NCBI GenBank assembly: GCA_937915865.1
Contig: CALGIG010000080.1
Coordinates: forward strand, 62,001 to 126,000
DNA length: 64,000 bases
Direction of reading: 5' to 3'
From: an uncultured Prolixibacteraceae bacterium
GTDB lineage: Bacteria; Bacteroidota; Bacteroidia; Bacteroidales; Prolixibacteraceae
Shown here piece after piece: positions 53,472 through 63,197 of this stretch (positions are counted from its first letter, which is position 1; each line of letters opens with the position of its first letter). The notes below the pieces were generated by a model. The model saw only the letters and a list, made by a program, of their open reading frames with translations, did not search any database and had not been told where the DNA came from. The position numbers and the translations under genes were made by a program.

Positions 53472-55820
53472 ATGATTCAATTAAAACGCATTTTAAAAAC
53501 CATTTTAAAAACCATTTTAAAATACCGGACATCAAGCTCCTTAACTTTGTTCAGTCTGGTTATCTCCTTTGTAGGAATCATTATTCTTACCCTTTATATC
53601 AGTTTCGAGAAAAGTTACGATAAGTTCCCCGGAAATGAAGGATTGGTATATCGATTGGAAACCAAAGCCTATAAATCCAATGTTCCGGCTGTACTTACCG
53701 ATATTTTGCAGAAAAATATTCCCGAATTAGATAAAATATGTGTGTTTTCACATTACAACGGAAAAATAACTACACCCAAACCGGAACAATCCAATACCGG
53801 TTTTCGCGTTGATTGGTTATTTGCCAGCGATTCGTTTTTTGGTATTTTCCCTTTCACAATGCTCGCCGGCGATCCGCAAACAGCACTTACCGAGCCGAAT
53901 GCAGTTGTTCTCACCGAGAAATATTCGAAAATACTATTCAACGAATCAAACCCCATTGGCGAAAGTGTACTTATAGACAATGTAATATATAAAGTTACGG
54001 GAGTTATGAAGGATTTTCCTAAAAACTCTTCGTTCACAGCTGATTTTCTCGTTTCCTTTTCAACCCTGGTCTCAGCAAATAAAAATGGTGCAAACGATTG
54101 GTCGGAATGGAGTTTTAACATCTTCCTGAAAGTACGGGAAAAGACAAACCCGGAGCAAATAGCAGCCAAAATTGAACAAATACCTGTGATTGCCGAAAAC
54201 ATGAAAGAAATGAAATCGCAATTTCACGGCCAGGCTTTTATAAATTTAAGGCATCTGGAAGAAATTCATTTTGTAAACGATGGGTTATTTGCTTACGTTA
54301 ATCCAATGATATTGAATGTATTAATATTACTCAATATAATTTTGGCAATTATGGGAGCCGTAAACTTCATCAATTTCTCAACCTCTCAGGCGCCAATTCG
54401 GGCCAAAGCATTATCGGTACTCCAGGTACTCGGAGGAAAACGACTTTCAGCAATGGGTCAAATTATTGCTGAATCTGTCATTCTTTCAATTGCCGCTGTA
54501 ATTGTCTCCTTTCTAATTTATTTACTAAGCTACAAAGCAATTGAATCGATGTTTGGTATCGATGGGCTGTACATCGGAAACCGTCCGTTGTTTATTCTTT
54601 GGTTTGCTCTTTTCGCAATCGGATTCGGTATTATTGCTGGTTTATATCCGGCACGCTACATAACTTCATCTCCACTAGCACAATCGGTTAAAGGCAACAT
54701 CCGTTTCTCGGGGAAAGGCAAAATATTCCGCAACGGCCTTGTAACCGTGCAATTTATATTCACTATTGCCTTACTGGCATCAGCTTTCATTATTGAAAAG
54801 CAGTTAAATTTCTGGCGAAACTTCGATTTGGGGATCAACAAGGAACACGTTGTTTATTTCAACACAACGAATACGCTTCGTGATCATTATCAGGCTCTTG
54901 CCGATGAATTGATAAAAAATGGCGACATCCTTGATTACACATATACACAGTTCGTTCCCGGGCAGGTTGGAATGGGCTGGGGCCGTGAGGTCGACGGGCA
55001 ATATATTCAGTTAAAATGTTGGCCTGTCGATGACAAATTTCTGGATTTCTTTGGAATAAAAGTAGCTGAAGGAAGAGGCTTTTCGAAAGAATCGCAGGCC
55101 GATATAAATACATTTATACTGAATAAAAAAGCTGTCGAAAAATTTGGATGGAGCAAACCACTGGAGCGTAAAATTGATGGATTCGGATTTACTGGTCAGG
55201 TTATTGGAGTAGCTGAAAACATAAATTTTTCATCGCTTAAAGAAGAAATTGAGCCCATGCAATTCTGGAGGACTGAGACCCGAAAAAATAACCTGATACT
55301 CCGATTGAAACCAGGAAATTATACACGAACAATAGCTTATATACAAAACACTGCCAAAAAGTTTGACGAAAAAAACCCAATTGAAGTTAAATTTCTGGAT
55401 GATACACTCAATAAACTGTATGAAAAGGAAGAACGAATAGCACACTTTATCGAATTTGTTGCACTATGGTGTATGCTATTGGCTGTTACTGGTTTACTTG
55501 GCCTGATCATTTTTATTTGCCGCGACAGGATTAAAGAAATAGGGATTCGTAAAGTAAACGGCGCTACTATTATAGAAGTTGTTTCGATGCTCAACCGGGA
55601 CATTGTTCAATGGGTAATCATCGCATTTATATTGGCCACGCCAATTGCCTGGTATGCCATGGACAAATGGTTGCAGAACTTTGCCTACAAAACCACGTTA
55701 AACTGGTCGACTTTCGTGCTGGCCGGAATAATCGCCCTGGGGATTGCACTTCTCACCGTAAGCTGGCAAACGTTTAAAGCTGCAACCCGCAACCCGGTGG
55801 AAGCACTGAGGTACGAATAA
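53472..55820 (+). CDS. P18: FtsX/MacB-type ABC permease, 8 TM
   Basis: 782 aa, TM1 at about 22-44. The N-terminus MIQLKRILKTILKTILK contains a repeated ILKT encoded by an in-frame 12-base tandem repeat (53490-53525). Domain 1 has DFPKNSS; domain 2 has GVAENINFSSL. Coupling loop 1 is strongly degenerate (PIRAKALSVLQVLGGK), loop 2 is KEIGIRKVNGAT (about 688). TM7-TM8 keeps the block with changes (DKWLQNFAYKTTLNWSTF). P19 is its sister: both have PIR.K in loop 1 and a Gly-Gly after it. P19 starts 43 bases downstream. Confidence 0.95.
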   Translation: MIQLKRILKTILKTILKYRTSSSLTLFSLVISFVGIIILTLYISFEKSYDKFPGNEGLVYRLETKAYKSNVPAVLTDILQKNIPELDKICVFSHYNGKITTPKPEQSNTGFRVDWLFASDSFFGIFPFTMLAGDPQTALTEPNAVVLTEKYSKILFNESNPIGESVLIDNVIYKVTGVMKDFPKNSSFTADFLVSFSTLVSANKNGANDWSEWSFNIFLKVREKTNPEQIAAKIEQIPVIAENMKEMKSQFHGQAFINLRHLEEIHFVNDGLFAYVNPMILNVLILLNIILAIMGAVNFINFSTSQAPIRAKALSVLQVLGGKRLSAMGQIIAESVILSIAAVIVSFLIYLLSYKAIESMFGIDGLYIGNRPLFILWFALFAIGFGIIAGLYPARYITSSPLAQSVKGNIRFSGKGKIFRNGLVTVQFIFTIALLASAFIIEKQLNFWRNFDLGINKEHVVYFNTTNTLRDHYQALADELIKNGDILDYTYTQFVPGQVGMGWGREVDGQYIQLKCWPVDDKFLDFFGIKVAEGRGFSKESQADINTFILNKKAVEKFGWSKPLERKIDGFGFTGQVIGVAENINFSSLKEEIEPMQFWRTETRKNNLILRLKPGNYTRTIAYIQNTAKKFDEKNPIEVKFLDDTLNKLYEKEERIAHFIEFVALWCMLLAVTGLLGLIIFICRDRIKEIGIRKVNGATIIEVVSMLNRDIVQWVIIAFILATPIAWYAMDKWLQNFAYKTTLNWSTFVLAGIIALGIALLTVSWQTFKAATRNPVEALRYE
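53490..53525 (+). repeat. 12-bp tandem repeat inside P18, three copies
   Basis: ATTTTAAAAACC occurs twice exactly and a third time as ATTTTAAAATAC. The unit is a multiple of three, so gain or loss of a copy adds or removes Ile-Leu-Lys-Thr in the cytoplasmic N-terminal helix without a frameshift. Confidence 0.8.
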
Positions 55821-55863
55821 CTTAGCCGAAGATTAAATTATAGGAAACAGAAACAATTATAAA

Positions 55864-58218
55864 ATGAGACACATCGTAAAAATAGCCTTGGGAAATTTCA
55901 AAAAAACGGTATTTACATCGTTTATAAACCTGATTGGATTAACCAGCGCATTTGCAACATTTATCCTTATCATGCTCTATGTATGGAACGAATATCACAC
56001 TGATGATATTCACCAACATAAAGCCGACATTTATCGTCTGGAAGTGAAATACCCCGATACTGACAAAACTTCGGTTTTTATGCTCGGCCCAACCGGACAA
56101 ACGCTTTGTAACGAATTTCCTGAAGTTATTGCTTCAACAACATATATGCCCTGGGGAAAGTGGGGAGAACGTCCTTTTACTTACGAAATTTCACCAGGTA
56201 ATGAACAAAACAGCTACGAAGATTACGCTTACACCGACGAAAATCTAACACAAGTTTTTACTTTCAGCTTTGTTCATGGAGCCGCTACAAACCCGTTGGC
56301 CAATCCCGAAAGTGCAATTGTTACCGAATCGTTTGCGCACAAAGCATGGGGCAATAGCGATCCAACGGGGAAAACGCTGAAAATTGCAAACGATGTATAT
56401 ACAATTACAGGAGTTTTCAAGGATTTACCCGAGAATACTGTATTCCGATGCCCAATCATTTTACGGATACCAACACATGGATTTTTGGCTGAAGCCCGCG
56501 AAGGCTGGAGTGTTACCAATTATCCGCAGTTTATCCTGGTTAAACCCGGAACTACCCGCGACCATCTCAGTAAATTGATTAATGAACAATCAATTGTAAG
56601 AGCAAAATATAATTTTTTTGACAAAGGGAGTACTTCGGCAACTATTGTTGCCCGCCCCCTGGCCGATTTGCGTTTCACGCACGAGGCATCAGAAACACCC
56701 ATGTTCGAATCGAACAACAAAACTTTTGTTGATTCTCTTTTTGGTGTCGGGATACTTATTTTACTGGTTGCATTAATCAATTTCATCAACTTTACTACTG
56801 CCCGGATACCAATACGAATGAAAACATTCAGCATCAGTCGTATTATTGGCGGAAGCCGTTGGAACCCTGTTTACCAGCTTTTATCCGAAGCGCTTACCTT
56901 ATTTCTCATTGCATTTTTTATGGCGGTAATACTTGCCTGGACCGTAAATCACCACTTTTCGATTTCCGTTCTTGGATACCAGTTGCCGTTTTTTCAAAAC
57001 TTCCAAATTTTGCTTTATTCGTTGTTAATTGCATTAAGTACTGCGGTTGTAGCCGGAATATATCCAGCCTTTGTAACAATGTCGGCCAATCCTTCGGAAA
57101 AACTAAAAAACCCAACCACTCATACAAAAGAAACCTTCCGGGGTATTTTAACCGTTTTTCAGTTTGCAGCAACCATTGCCCTTATTGTTGCATCGGCAGG
57201 AGTTATTAAACAAGTGAGGTATATGGAAGATGCCAAGCTTGGGTTCAACAAAAGCAACACATTGGTTATTGGATTAAACAACGACCTGCGTCAAAAAATT
57301 GAAACTTTCAGAAGTAAGCTAACAGCAAACCCGTACATAAAACAGGTGGCTTGCTCGCGGGCCGTTCCCGGACAAGCGCAGGAAAATAACACATACAACG
57401 TGAATGGGAAAAAGTGCTCAGTATGGAGCTGGGCTGTCGACGACCAATACCTGGACATGATGAATTTTGAAATTACCGATGGGCGTGGTTTTCTAAAAGA
57501 CAGTAAAGCCGAAAACGGTAATTTTATATGTAATGAAACTGCCGCAAAAACATATAACTGGACAGTTGGAACAAAAATTGGCGATGGTAATCTGGTTGGC
57601 ATCATGAAAGATTTTAACATGGTGTCGCTTAGACAAAAAGTTGATCCGTTTGTTTTTTGGAAAGCATCATCATACAATAACCTTTACTACGTTAGCATTA
57701 AAATTCAGGATGGGCATGTAAAAGAAGCAATGGGAACTATTCAAAAAGTTTATAACGAATTAAGCCCAACAGTTCCGTTTAAAGCGTATTTTCTCGACGA
57801 CCACCTTAACCTATTATATACCAAAGAGAATCAACAAGCAAGGTTAATTACTTTTTTCAGTCTTTTATCGGCCATTGTATCAGTATTAGGCATTCTCGGC
57901 CTTTCGATATTCTTATGCCAGCAAAAAGTGAAGGAAATTGGCATACGAAAAGTTAATGGGGCGAAAATTGCTGAAATCATCGTTTTACTCAACCGCGATT
58001 TTGTGAAATGGGTAGTTATTGCTTTTGTTGTTGCTACACCTTTGGCATGGTACATTATGCACAAGTGGCTCGATGGCTTTGCTTTCAGGACCACGCTTAG
58101 CTGGTGGATTTTTGTCCTGGCCGGAGTTCTGGCGCTCGGAATTGCATTAATAACCGTGTCGTTTCAATCATGGAAAGCTGCATCCCGCAACCCTGTTGAA
58201 GCGCTGAGATATGAATAA
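55864..58218 (+). CDS. P19: FtsX/MacB-type ABC permease, 8 TM
   Basis: 784 aa, TM1 at about 19-41. Domain 1 has a Tyr/Glu-rich segment (NSYEDYAYTDENL) and DLPENTV; domain 2 is compact, with GIMKDFNMVSL. Coupling loop 1 is degenerate (PIRMKTFSISRIIGGS), loop 2 KEIGIRKVNGAK (about 690) with AEIIVLLNRDFVKWV. The C-terminal block reads HKWLDGFAFRTTLSWW, then a 75-base tract (58116-58190) identical to P20 at 60478-60552, ending in SWKAASRNPVEALRYE. The paralogue most similar over the full length is P18, not P20, so the shared tract is best explained by local conversion. Confidence 0.95.
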   Translation: MRHIVKIALGNFKKTVFTSFINLIGLTSAFATFILIMLYVWNEYHTDDIHQHKADIYRLEVKYPDTDKTSVFMLGPTGQTLCNEFPEVIASTTYMPWGKWGERPFTYEISPGNEQNSYEDYAYTDENLTQVFTFSFVHGAATNPLANPESAIVTESFAHKAWGNSDPTGKTLKIANDVYTITGVFKDLPENTVFRCPIILRIPTHGFLAEAREGWSVTNYPQFILVKPGTTRDHLSKLINEQSIVRAKYNFFDKGSTSATIVARPLADLRFTHEASETPMFESNNKTFVDSLFGVGILILLVALINFINFTTARIPIRMKTFSISRIIGGSRWNPVYQLLSEALTLFLIAFFMAVILAWTVNHHFSISVLGYQLPFFQNFQILLYSLLIALSTAVVAGIYPAFVTMSANPSEKLKNPTTHTKETFRGILTVFQFAATIALIVASAGVIKQVRYMEDAKLGFNKSNTLVIGLNNDLRQKIETFRSKLTANPYIKQVACSRAVPGQAQENNTYNVNGKKCSVWSWAVDDQYLDMMNFEITDGRGFLKDSKAENGNFICNETAAKTYNWTVGTKIGDGNLVGIMKDFNMVSLRQKVDPFVFWKASSYNNLYYVSIKIQDGHVKEAMGTIQKVYNELSPTVPFKAYFLDDHLNLLYTKENQQARLITFFSLLSAIVSVLGILGLSIFLCQQKVKEIGIRKVNGAKIAEIIVLLNRDFVKWVVIAFVVATPLAWYIMHKWLDGFAFRTTLSWWIFVLAGVLALGIALITVSFQSWKAASRNPVEALRYE

Positions 58219-58243
58219 TTATTGAATTTCAGGAAGCATCATC

Positions 58244-60580
58244 ATGATACGTTTCAATATAAAATTAGCCATTCGGAACCTGGCAAAAAATAAGGTCTAT
58301 TCCTTCTTAATTATTGGCGGATTTGCCATTGGGTTTACTGCTTGTATTCTCATAGGTTTGTTTTACCATTCCGAAACCAGCGTGAATAAGAATTTCGAAA
58401 ATCACGAACAGATTTACAGGCTATACGATGTAAAAATGAACCGATGCAACCTGAACTGGGATTTGTTCCCCGTTTTAGCCCAGGAGTATGCCGATGTAAA
58501 AGATGCTTGTCCTCTTGAATATGCAACTGGCATACCACTGATAGTAAAAAATGAAACAGCTCACACCAACGCTGAAGTCAAACACCTGGTAAGCACTACA
58601 AATAATTTTTTCAATATTTTTTCGGTTAAAATTCTGGAAAGCCTGACAACCAAACCACTCGAAGGAAAAGAGTCAATGGCCATTTCAAAATCGATGGCGA
58701 AAAAGCTTTTTTCATCACAGGACCCATTAGGGCAAATGGTCAATGTCAACAATCTTTTCATCGGCACCATTACATCAATATTTGATGACTTGCCAAATAA
58801 TTCGAGCTTTCAGGCAGAAATTGTGATGAACAGCGAGAACCAAAAATTCAGAATGTCGAACACTGTCAGTAATGGAAAACACTACAACCCTGCGAATCTT
58901 TTTATTCTGTTGAAAAAAGGAACTAATCCACTGTTGTTTGCCAAAGAGATCAACAAATCGGCTACCCTGAAAGCATTAGACACTGAAAACCTGGCGCTGC
59001 AAAAACTTGATGACATTTACTTGTCAAAACTTACCATTAAAAGCCGCCAAGCCAAAGGAAACCCAATTATGCTCAAGGTTTTTCTGGCAATAGCCGGACT
59101 TATTCTGTTGCTTTCGAGCATCAATTACCTCAACTATTCCATATCCATGCAGTATGCCCGGCTGAAAGAAATTGGTATTAATAAAACCAATGGGGCCAGT
59201 CGGAAAGATATGGTTAGCTACACCCTAACTGAGGTTTCGCTGGGGGCTTTAATTTCGCTTACTCTTTCTGTTGGGTTAACTATTCTGGTTCTGCCATACT
59301 CCGAAAATTTGTTTGGAAAAGTGCTCCTTGTAAATTGGAGCCAATGGATTTCTGTTACTCCTTTTGTCCTGGTGTCTGTATTTATAGTTGTATTGGTCAA
59401 TAGCCTTGCCCCGATTTACGTTTTGTCGAAATTCAGCATTACTGAATTTCTGTCGGGTTTCAGTGGAAAACAAAACCAGAAACAACTTGGAAAACAAGCT
59501 ATGCTTATATTTCAAATGACAACTTCAATTGCCTTGATTGCTGTAGTTTTAATCATTTTTAAGCAACTCGCCTATGTAAAACATTCCGATTTGGGATTTG
59601 ACCGTGAATTGTTAATGCGAATCGATATCCCCTATAAATTTCAGAAAACAGAAGTGCTGAGTCAGGAAATAAAGAAACTCTCTTTTGTAAAAAACGTTGC
59701 CCTAAGTTCGGGGTGCCCAGGAATGATTAACCACAAAATGAGCACCGGCAGCGCTGAAAAAAGTTTCAACATTAACGTCATTCCGGTTGGCAATGATTAT
59801 TTGAAAACGATGGGAATCGAACTGATTGCAGGCAGAGATTTTCTTGATGGTGACTTGAACCAGGCCTGTCTGATCAACGAAGAAGCCCTGAAACAATATG
59901 AGTGGGATAGTTTTGAAGGGAAGAAATATGCCAATGGCAAGGAAAATGGATACAATGTTGTAGGTATTATCAAAGATTTTAAATTCGAGTCATTCCACCA
60001 GGCCGTTGAACCGCTGGCTCTAATCTTAACTGGAGCAAATAACGGAAACGTACTTTCAGTAAGACTTTCCGCAGGAAACTTCGGACGACAAATCAATCAA
60101 ATCCAAAAAATATGGAAAACCATCTCTCCTTATGAACCATTGAGTTTTATGTTTTATGACGACTTTTTCCAGTCGATGTATGCGCAGGAAGAAAAGCTGG
60201 CCGGTTCGATCACATTCTTCTCGCTCATTGCTATTGTTCTGACTTGTATGGGCATCCTGGGCCAAATATTCATGATTTGCCTGAACCGGGTTAAAGAAAT
60301 TGGTATCCGGAAAATTAATGGCGCTCGTATTTCGGAAGTGCTAATACTGCTGAACCGCGACTTCTTGAGATGGACCGTAATTGCATTTGTATTTGCAACC
60401 CCAGTTTCGTATTACATCATGTACAATTGGCTCCAAAACTTTGCTTACAAAACAGAAATGAGCTGGTGGATTTTTGCCCTGGCCGGAGTTCTGGCGCTCG
60501 GAATTGCATTAATAACCGTGTCGTTTCAATCATGGAAAGCTGCATCCCGCAATCCGGTGGAAGCGCTGAGATACGAATAA
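58244..60580 (+). CDS. P20: FtsX/MacB-type ABC permease, 8 TM
   Basis: 778 aa, TM1 at about 20-41. Domain 1 has DACPLEYATG, STTNNFFNIF and DLPNNSS; domain 2 has GIIKDFKFESF. Coupling loop 1 is near canonical with Asn for Lys (KEIGINKTNGAS), loop 2 KEIGIRKINGAR (about 684). It is the sister of P10, with the same short length and the same special motifs. Its last 35 codons match P19. The 127-base gap to P21 is AT-rich; I see neither the palindrome nor a -24/-12 element in it. Confidence 0.95.
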   Translation: MIRFNIKLAIRNLAKNKVYSFLIIGGFAIGFTACILIGLFYHSETSVNKNFENHEQIYRLYDVKMNRCNLNWDLFPVLAQEYADVKDACPLEYATGIPLIVKNETAHTNAEVKHLVSTTNNFFNIFSVKILESLTTKPLEGKESMAISKSMAKKLFSSQDPLGQMVNVNNLFIGTITSIFDDLPNNSSFQAEIVMNSENQKFRMSNTVSNGKHYNPANLFILLKKGTNPLLFAKEINKSATLKALDTENLALQKLDDIYLSKLTIKSRQAKGNPIMLKVFLAIAGLILLLSSINYLNYSISMQYARLKEIGINKTNGASRKDMVSYTLTEVSLGALISLTLSVGLTILVLPYSENLFGKVLLVNWSQWISVTPFVLVSVFIVVLVNSLAPIYVLSKFSITEFLSGFSGKQNQKQLGKQAMLIFQMTTSIALIAVVLIIFKQLAYVKHSDLGFDRELLMRIDIPYKFQKTEVLSQEIKKLSFVKNVALSSGCPGMINHKMSTGSAEKSFNINVIPVGNDYLKTMGIELIAGRDFLDGDLNQACLINEEALKQYEWDSFEGKKYANGKENGYNVVGIIKDFKFESFHQAVEPLALILTGANNGNVLSVRLSAGNFGRQINQIQKIWKTISPYEPLSFMFYDDFFQSMYAQEEKLAGSITFFSLIAIVLTCMGILGQIFMICLNRVKEIGIRKINGARISEVLILLNRDFLRWTVIAFVFATPVSYYIMYNWLQNFAYKTEMSWWIFALAGVLALGIALITVSFQSWKAASRNPVEALRYE

Positions 60581-60707
60581 AGTAACGGATTTTGATTTTT
60601 GCAACTAAATGAATACTATAATTTTGAAAACAGAAGATACTCAACGTTCATCATACCAATCAGATGAATCAGTGTACAAACAATTTTAAAACATAACAAG
60701 TTACATC

Positions 60708-63086
60708 ATGCAAAACATTTTCAAATCAATATATCGGAATTTCGCCCGAAAACCAGCCACTAACCTGATAAACCTGGGTGGGCTTGCTATTAGTCTTGCC
60801 CTGGTTATTATCCTTTCGGTTTATTCGTATAGCGAATTGACAACCGATAGCTTCCATAAAAATAATAACCGGTTATACGTTTATTCCGACCTTAGTCCCG
60901 AACATAAGAATTTACATACACCTGCTGTTCTTAAAGACCAAATCGATTTAAATGTTCCGGATATTGAATCATCGGTCAGGGTAGCCGGAACGTGGGAAGA
61001 GCCAGTTTTTCAGGTTGAAAACCACGACCCTATCACTTCGGATATTATTACTGCCGACCCCGATTTTTTTAAGCTTTTCACTTACGAAGCTGTTGAAGGA
61101 AATTTGAGTACATCATTAAACGATCCGATGACCATAGCCCTGACTGAACCATTGGCAAAAAAATTGTTTGGGAACGAGCCGGCGCTTGGCAAAACACTGA
61201 AAATAAACAACAAACAAACATTAACAGTATCAGCAGTGTTTAAAATGCCCAAAACCAATAGCAGCTTGTCGTTTAGCTCAATTACGTCGAATGCTACCCG
61301 TAAAATTGTTTACCCTAACGGAGACGAGTTTACTGAATGGGGATGGTGGAACTTCAATTTATTTGTGCTGTTAAAAGAAGGCGCTAATCCGATAGAAGTT
61401 TCACAAAAAATTACTGCATTGTTTCCAAAGGAAGATCAGGGTAATCAAAGCTATAAAACATACGAACTGAATCCTTTCAAGACTCTTTATTTTTCGAATT
61501 TCACATCTTCGTGGAACGACTACCTTCATGGAGGAGACAAACGAAAAGTAATGATTTTACTGCTGGTTGCCGCCTTGGTGCTGATTATCGCGTTAGTAAA
61601 TTTCATAAACATTTCCTTATCTCAATGGCTCGAAAAAATAAAGCAAACTGGTGTGCTCAAAGTAATAGGAGCTGATAAAACCTCGATTTTAAGAAATGTC
61701 CTTACCGAATCATTTGTTTTGTTCCTGATTGCATTATTTATTGCTATTCTGTTCGTTCAGCTTTTGTTCCCGATTATTCGCAATTATACCGGAATTCAAT
61801 TCAATTCATCGTTGATATACAAACCAGCATTTTTATTATTTTCTATCGCTGGAGTTTTCATCCTGAGCCTGATATTTAGTTTTATTCCGGCCATACGCAT
61901 ATCTTCATCAAAAGCCGTTGACAATCTGAAAAAAACAATCAACACACGCTCATCAAACTCATTTTCAAGAGGAATAATGGTTACAACCCAGTTTACAATT
62001 GCCATTGTTTTAATTGCCTTTACTGTTTTGGTACAAAAGCAGGTCGATTTTGGAAACAGCAACTTCAGGTTCGACAAGGAAAACATTATAGGCATTAAAC
62101 TCACGCCACAATTAAGCGCAAGTAAAGAGGTGCTAAAAAAAATAATTCAGGATAACCCCAGCGCAGGAAGAATTTCTTTTACTCAGTTCTTTCCTGGAAA
62201 ATTAAACGAACACTGGACATCGAATCAGGAAATAAACGGTATAAAAAAACAGCTAAATTTTGATACTTTTTGCGGAGACGCCGGCCTCTGTCAGATGCTT
62301 GGGCTTCAACTTGTTCAAGGAAGGTTTTTTTCTGACGATTTGGTTACCGATGCACACAAAATGATTGTGAACGAAACATTTGTCCGCGATAATAAAATGG
62401 AAAACCCCATTGGCGCCAAATTCGTGATGGGTTTTGGCGAAAATCCGCCACTTGCTGAAATTGTTGGAGTAGTGAAAGACTTTCATTACAAACCTGTTAC
62501 GGTGCCTATTGGTTCGTTGATTATTCAGAACGAGCCACGATCATCGTATTGTTTGGTTGCTATAAACGCCAAAGATTTCAACTCGTTAAACCATTTTATT
62601 CAGGAGATAAATACTGAAACTAATAAGCTTTCGCCATCATTCCCTGTAGAAATAAGCTTTCTTGATCAGGCAGTAGAACACCTGTATCAATCGGAAATAC
62701 AGTTCAGGCGTACTTTTTCTCTGTTTGCCGGAAGCGCAATTGTTATTTGTTGCCTCGGCATTTTAGCAATGTCGTTGTTTGCCTGCCAGCGACGGATCAA
62801 AGAAATTGGAATACGAAAAGTGAATGGCGCTAAAGTAAGCGAAGTGATGACTATGCTTAACCGCGATTTTGTTCGCTGGGTAGCCATTGCTTTTATAGTA
62901 GCCATTCCAATTGCCTGGTATATAATGGGAAAATGGCTCGAAAGTTATGCCTACAAAACCGAAATGAGCTGGTGGATTTTTGCCTTATCGGGAGTATTGG
63001 CTCTGGGTATAGCATTACTAACAGTGTCATTTCAATCATGGAAAGCTGCCTCTAAAAATCCGGTAGACAGTTTAAAATACGAATGA
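60708..63086 (+). CDS. P21: FtsX/MacB-type ABC permease, 8 TM
   Basis: 792 aa, TM1 at about 20-43. Domain 1 has KMPKTNS in place of DxPxNS and SSLSFSSITSNATRK; domain 2 has GVVKDFHYKPV. Coupling loop 1 is KQTGVLKVIGAD, loop 2 KEIGIRKVNGAK (about 698) followed by SEVMTMLNRDFVRWV. The C-terminal block has Ser-Tyr for Asn-Phe (KWLESYAYKTEMSWW) and the tail NPVDSLKYE. The next gene, P22, is a close duplicate over the part visible. The 111-base gap between them holds nothing recognisable. Confidence 0.95.
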   Translation: MQNIFKSIYRNFARKPATNLINLGGLAISLALVIILSVYSYSELTTDSFHKNNNRLYVYSDLSPEHKNLHTPAVLKDQIDLNVPDIESSVRVAGTWEEPVFQVENHDPITSDIITADPDFFKLFTYEAVEGNLSTSLNDPMTIALTEPLAKKLFGNEPALGKTLKINNKQTLTVSAVFKMPKTNSSLSFSSITSNATRKIVYPNGDEFTEWGWWNFNLFVLLKEGANPIEVSQKITALFPKEDQGNQSYKTYELNPFKTLYFSNFTSSWNDYLHGGDKRKVMILLLVAALVLIIALVNFINISLSQWLEKIKQTGVLKVIGADKTSILRNVLTESFVLFLIALFIAILFVQLLFPIIRNYTGIQFNSSLIYKPAFLLFSIAGVFILSLIFSFIPAIRISSSKAVDNLKKTINTRSSNSFSRGIMVTTQFTIAIVLIAFTVLVQKQVDFGNSNFRFDKENIIGIKLTPQLSASKEVLKKIIQDNPSAGRISFTQFFPGKLNEHWTSNQEINGIKKQLNFDTFCGDAGLCQMLGLQLVQGRFFSDDLVTDAHKMIVNETFVRDNKMENPIGAKFVMGFGENPPLAEIVGVVKDFHYKPVTVPIGSLIIQNEPRSSYCLVAINAKDFNSLNHFIQEINTETNKLSPSFPVEISFLDQAVEHLYQSEIQFRRTFSLFAGSAIVICCLGILAMSLFACQRRIKEIGIRKVNGAKVSEVMTMLNRDFVRWVAIAFIVAIPIAWYIMGKWLESYAYKTEMSWWIFALSGVLALGIALLTVSFQSWKAASKNPVDSLKYE

Positions 63087-63197
63087 TTGCCATTCGCTTT
63101 GCAAATTTCATTAAATCAATTCCATTTCGTTGTGACATTCAAAAAAGAAAGAATTCTAATACGCAGATTATAAGGCGTTAAACAAAAAACTATACAC

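Noticed and set aside
60585..60605. GGATTTTGATTTTTGC before P21 as a sigma-54 promoter
   Set aside because: The spacing is two bases too long and there is no palindrome upstream.
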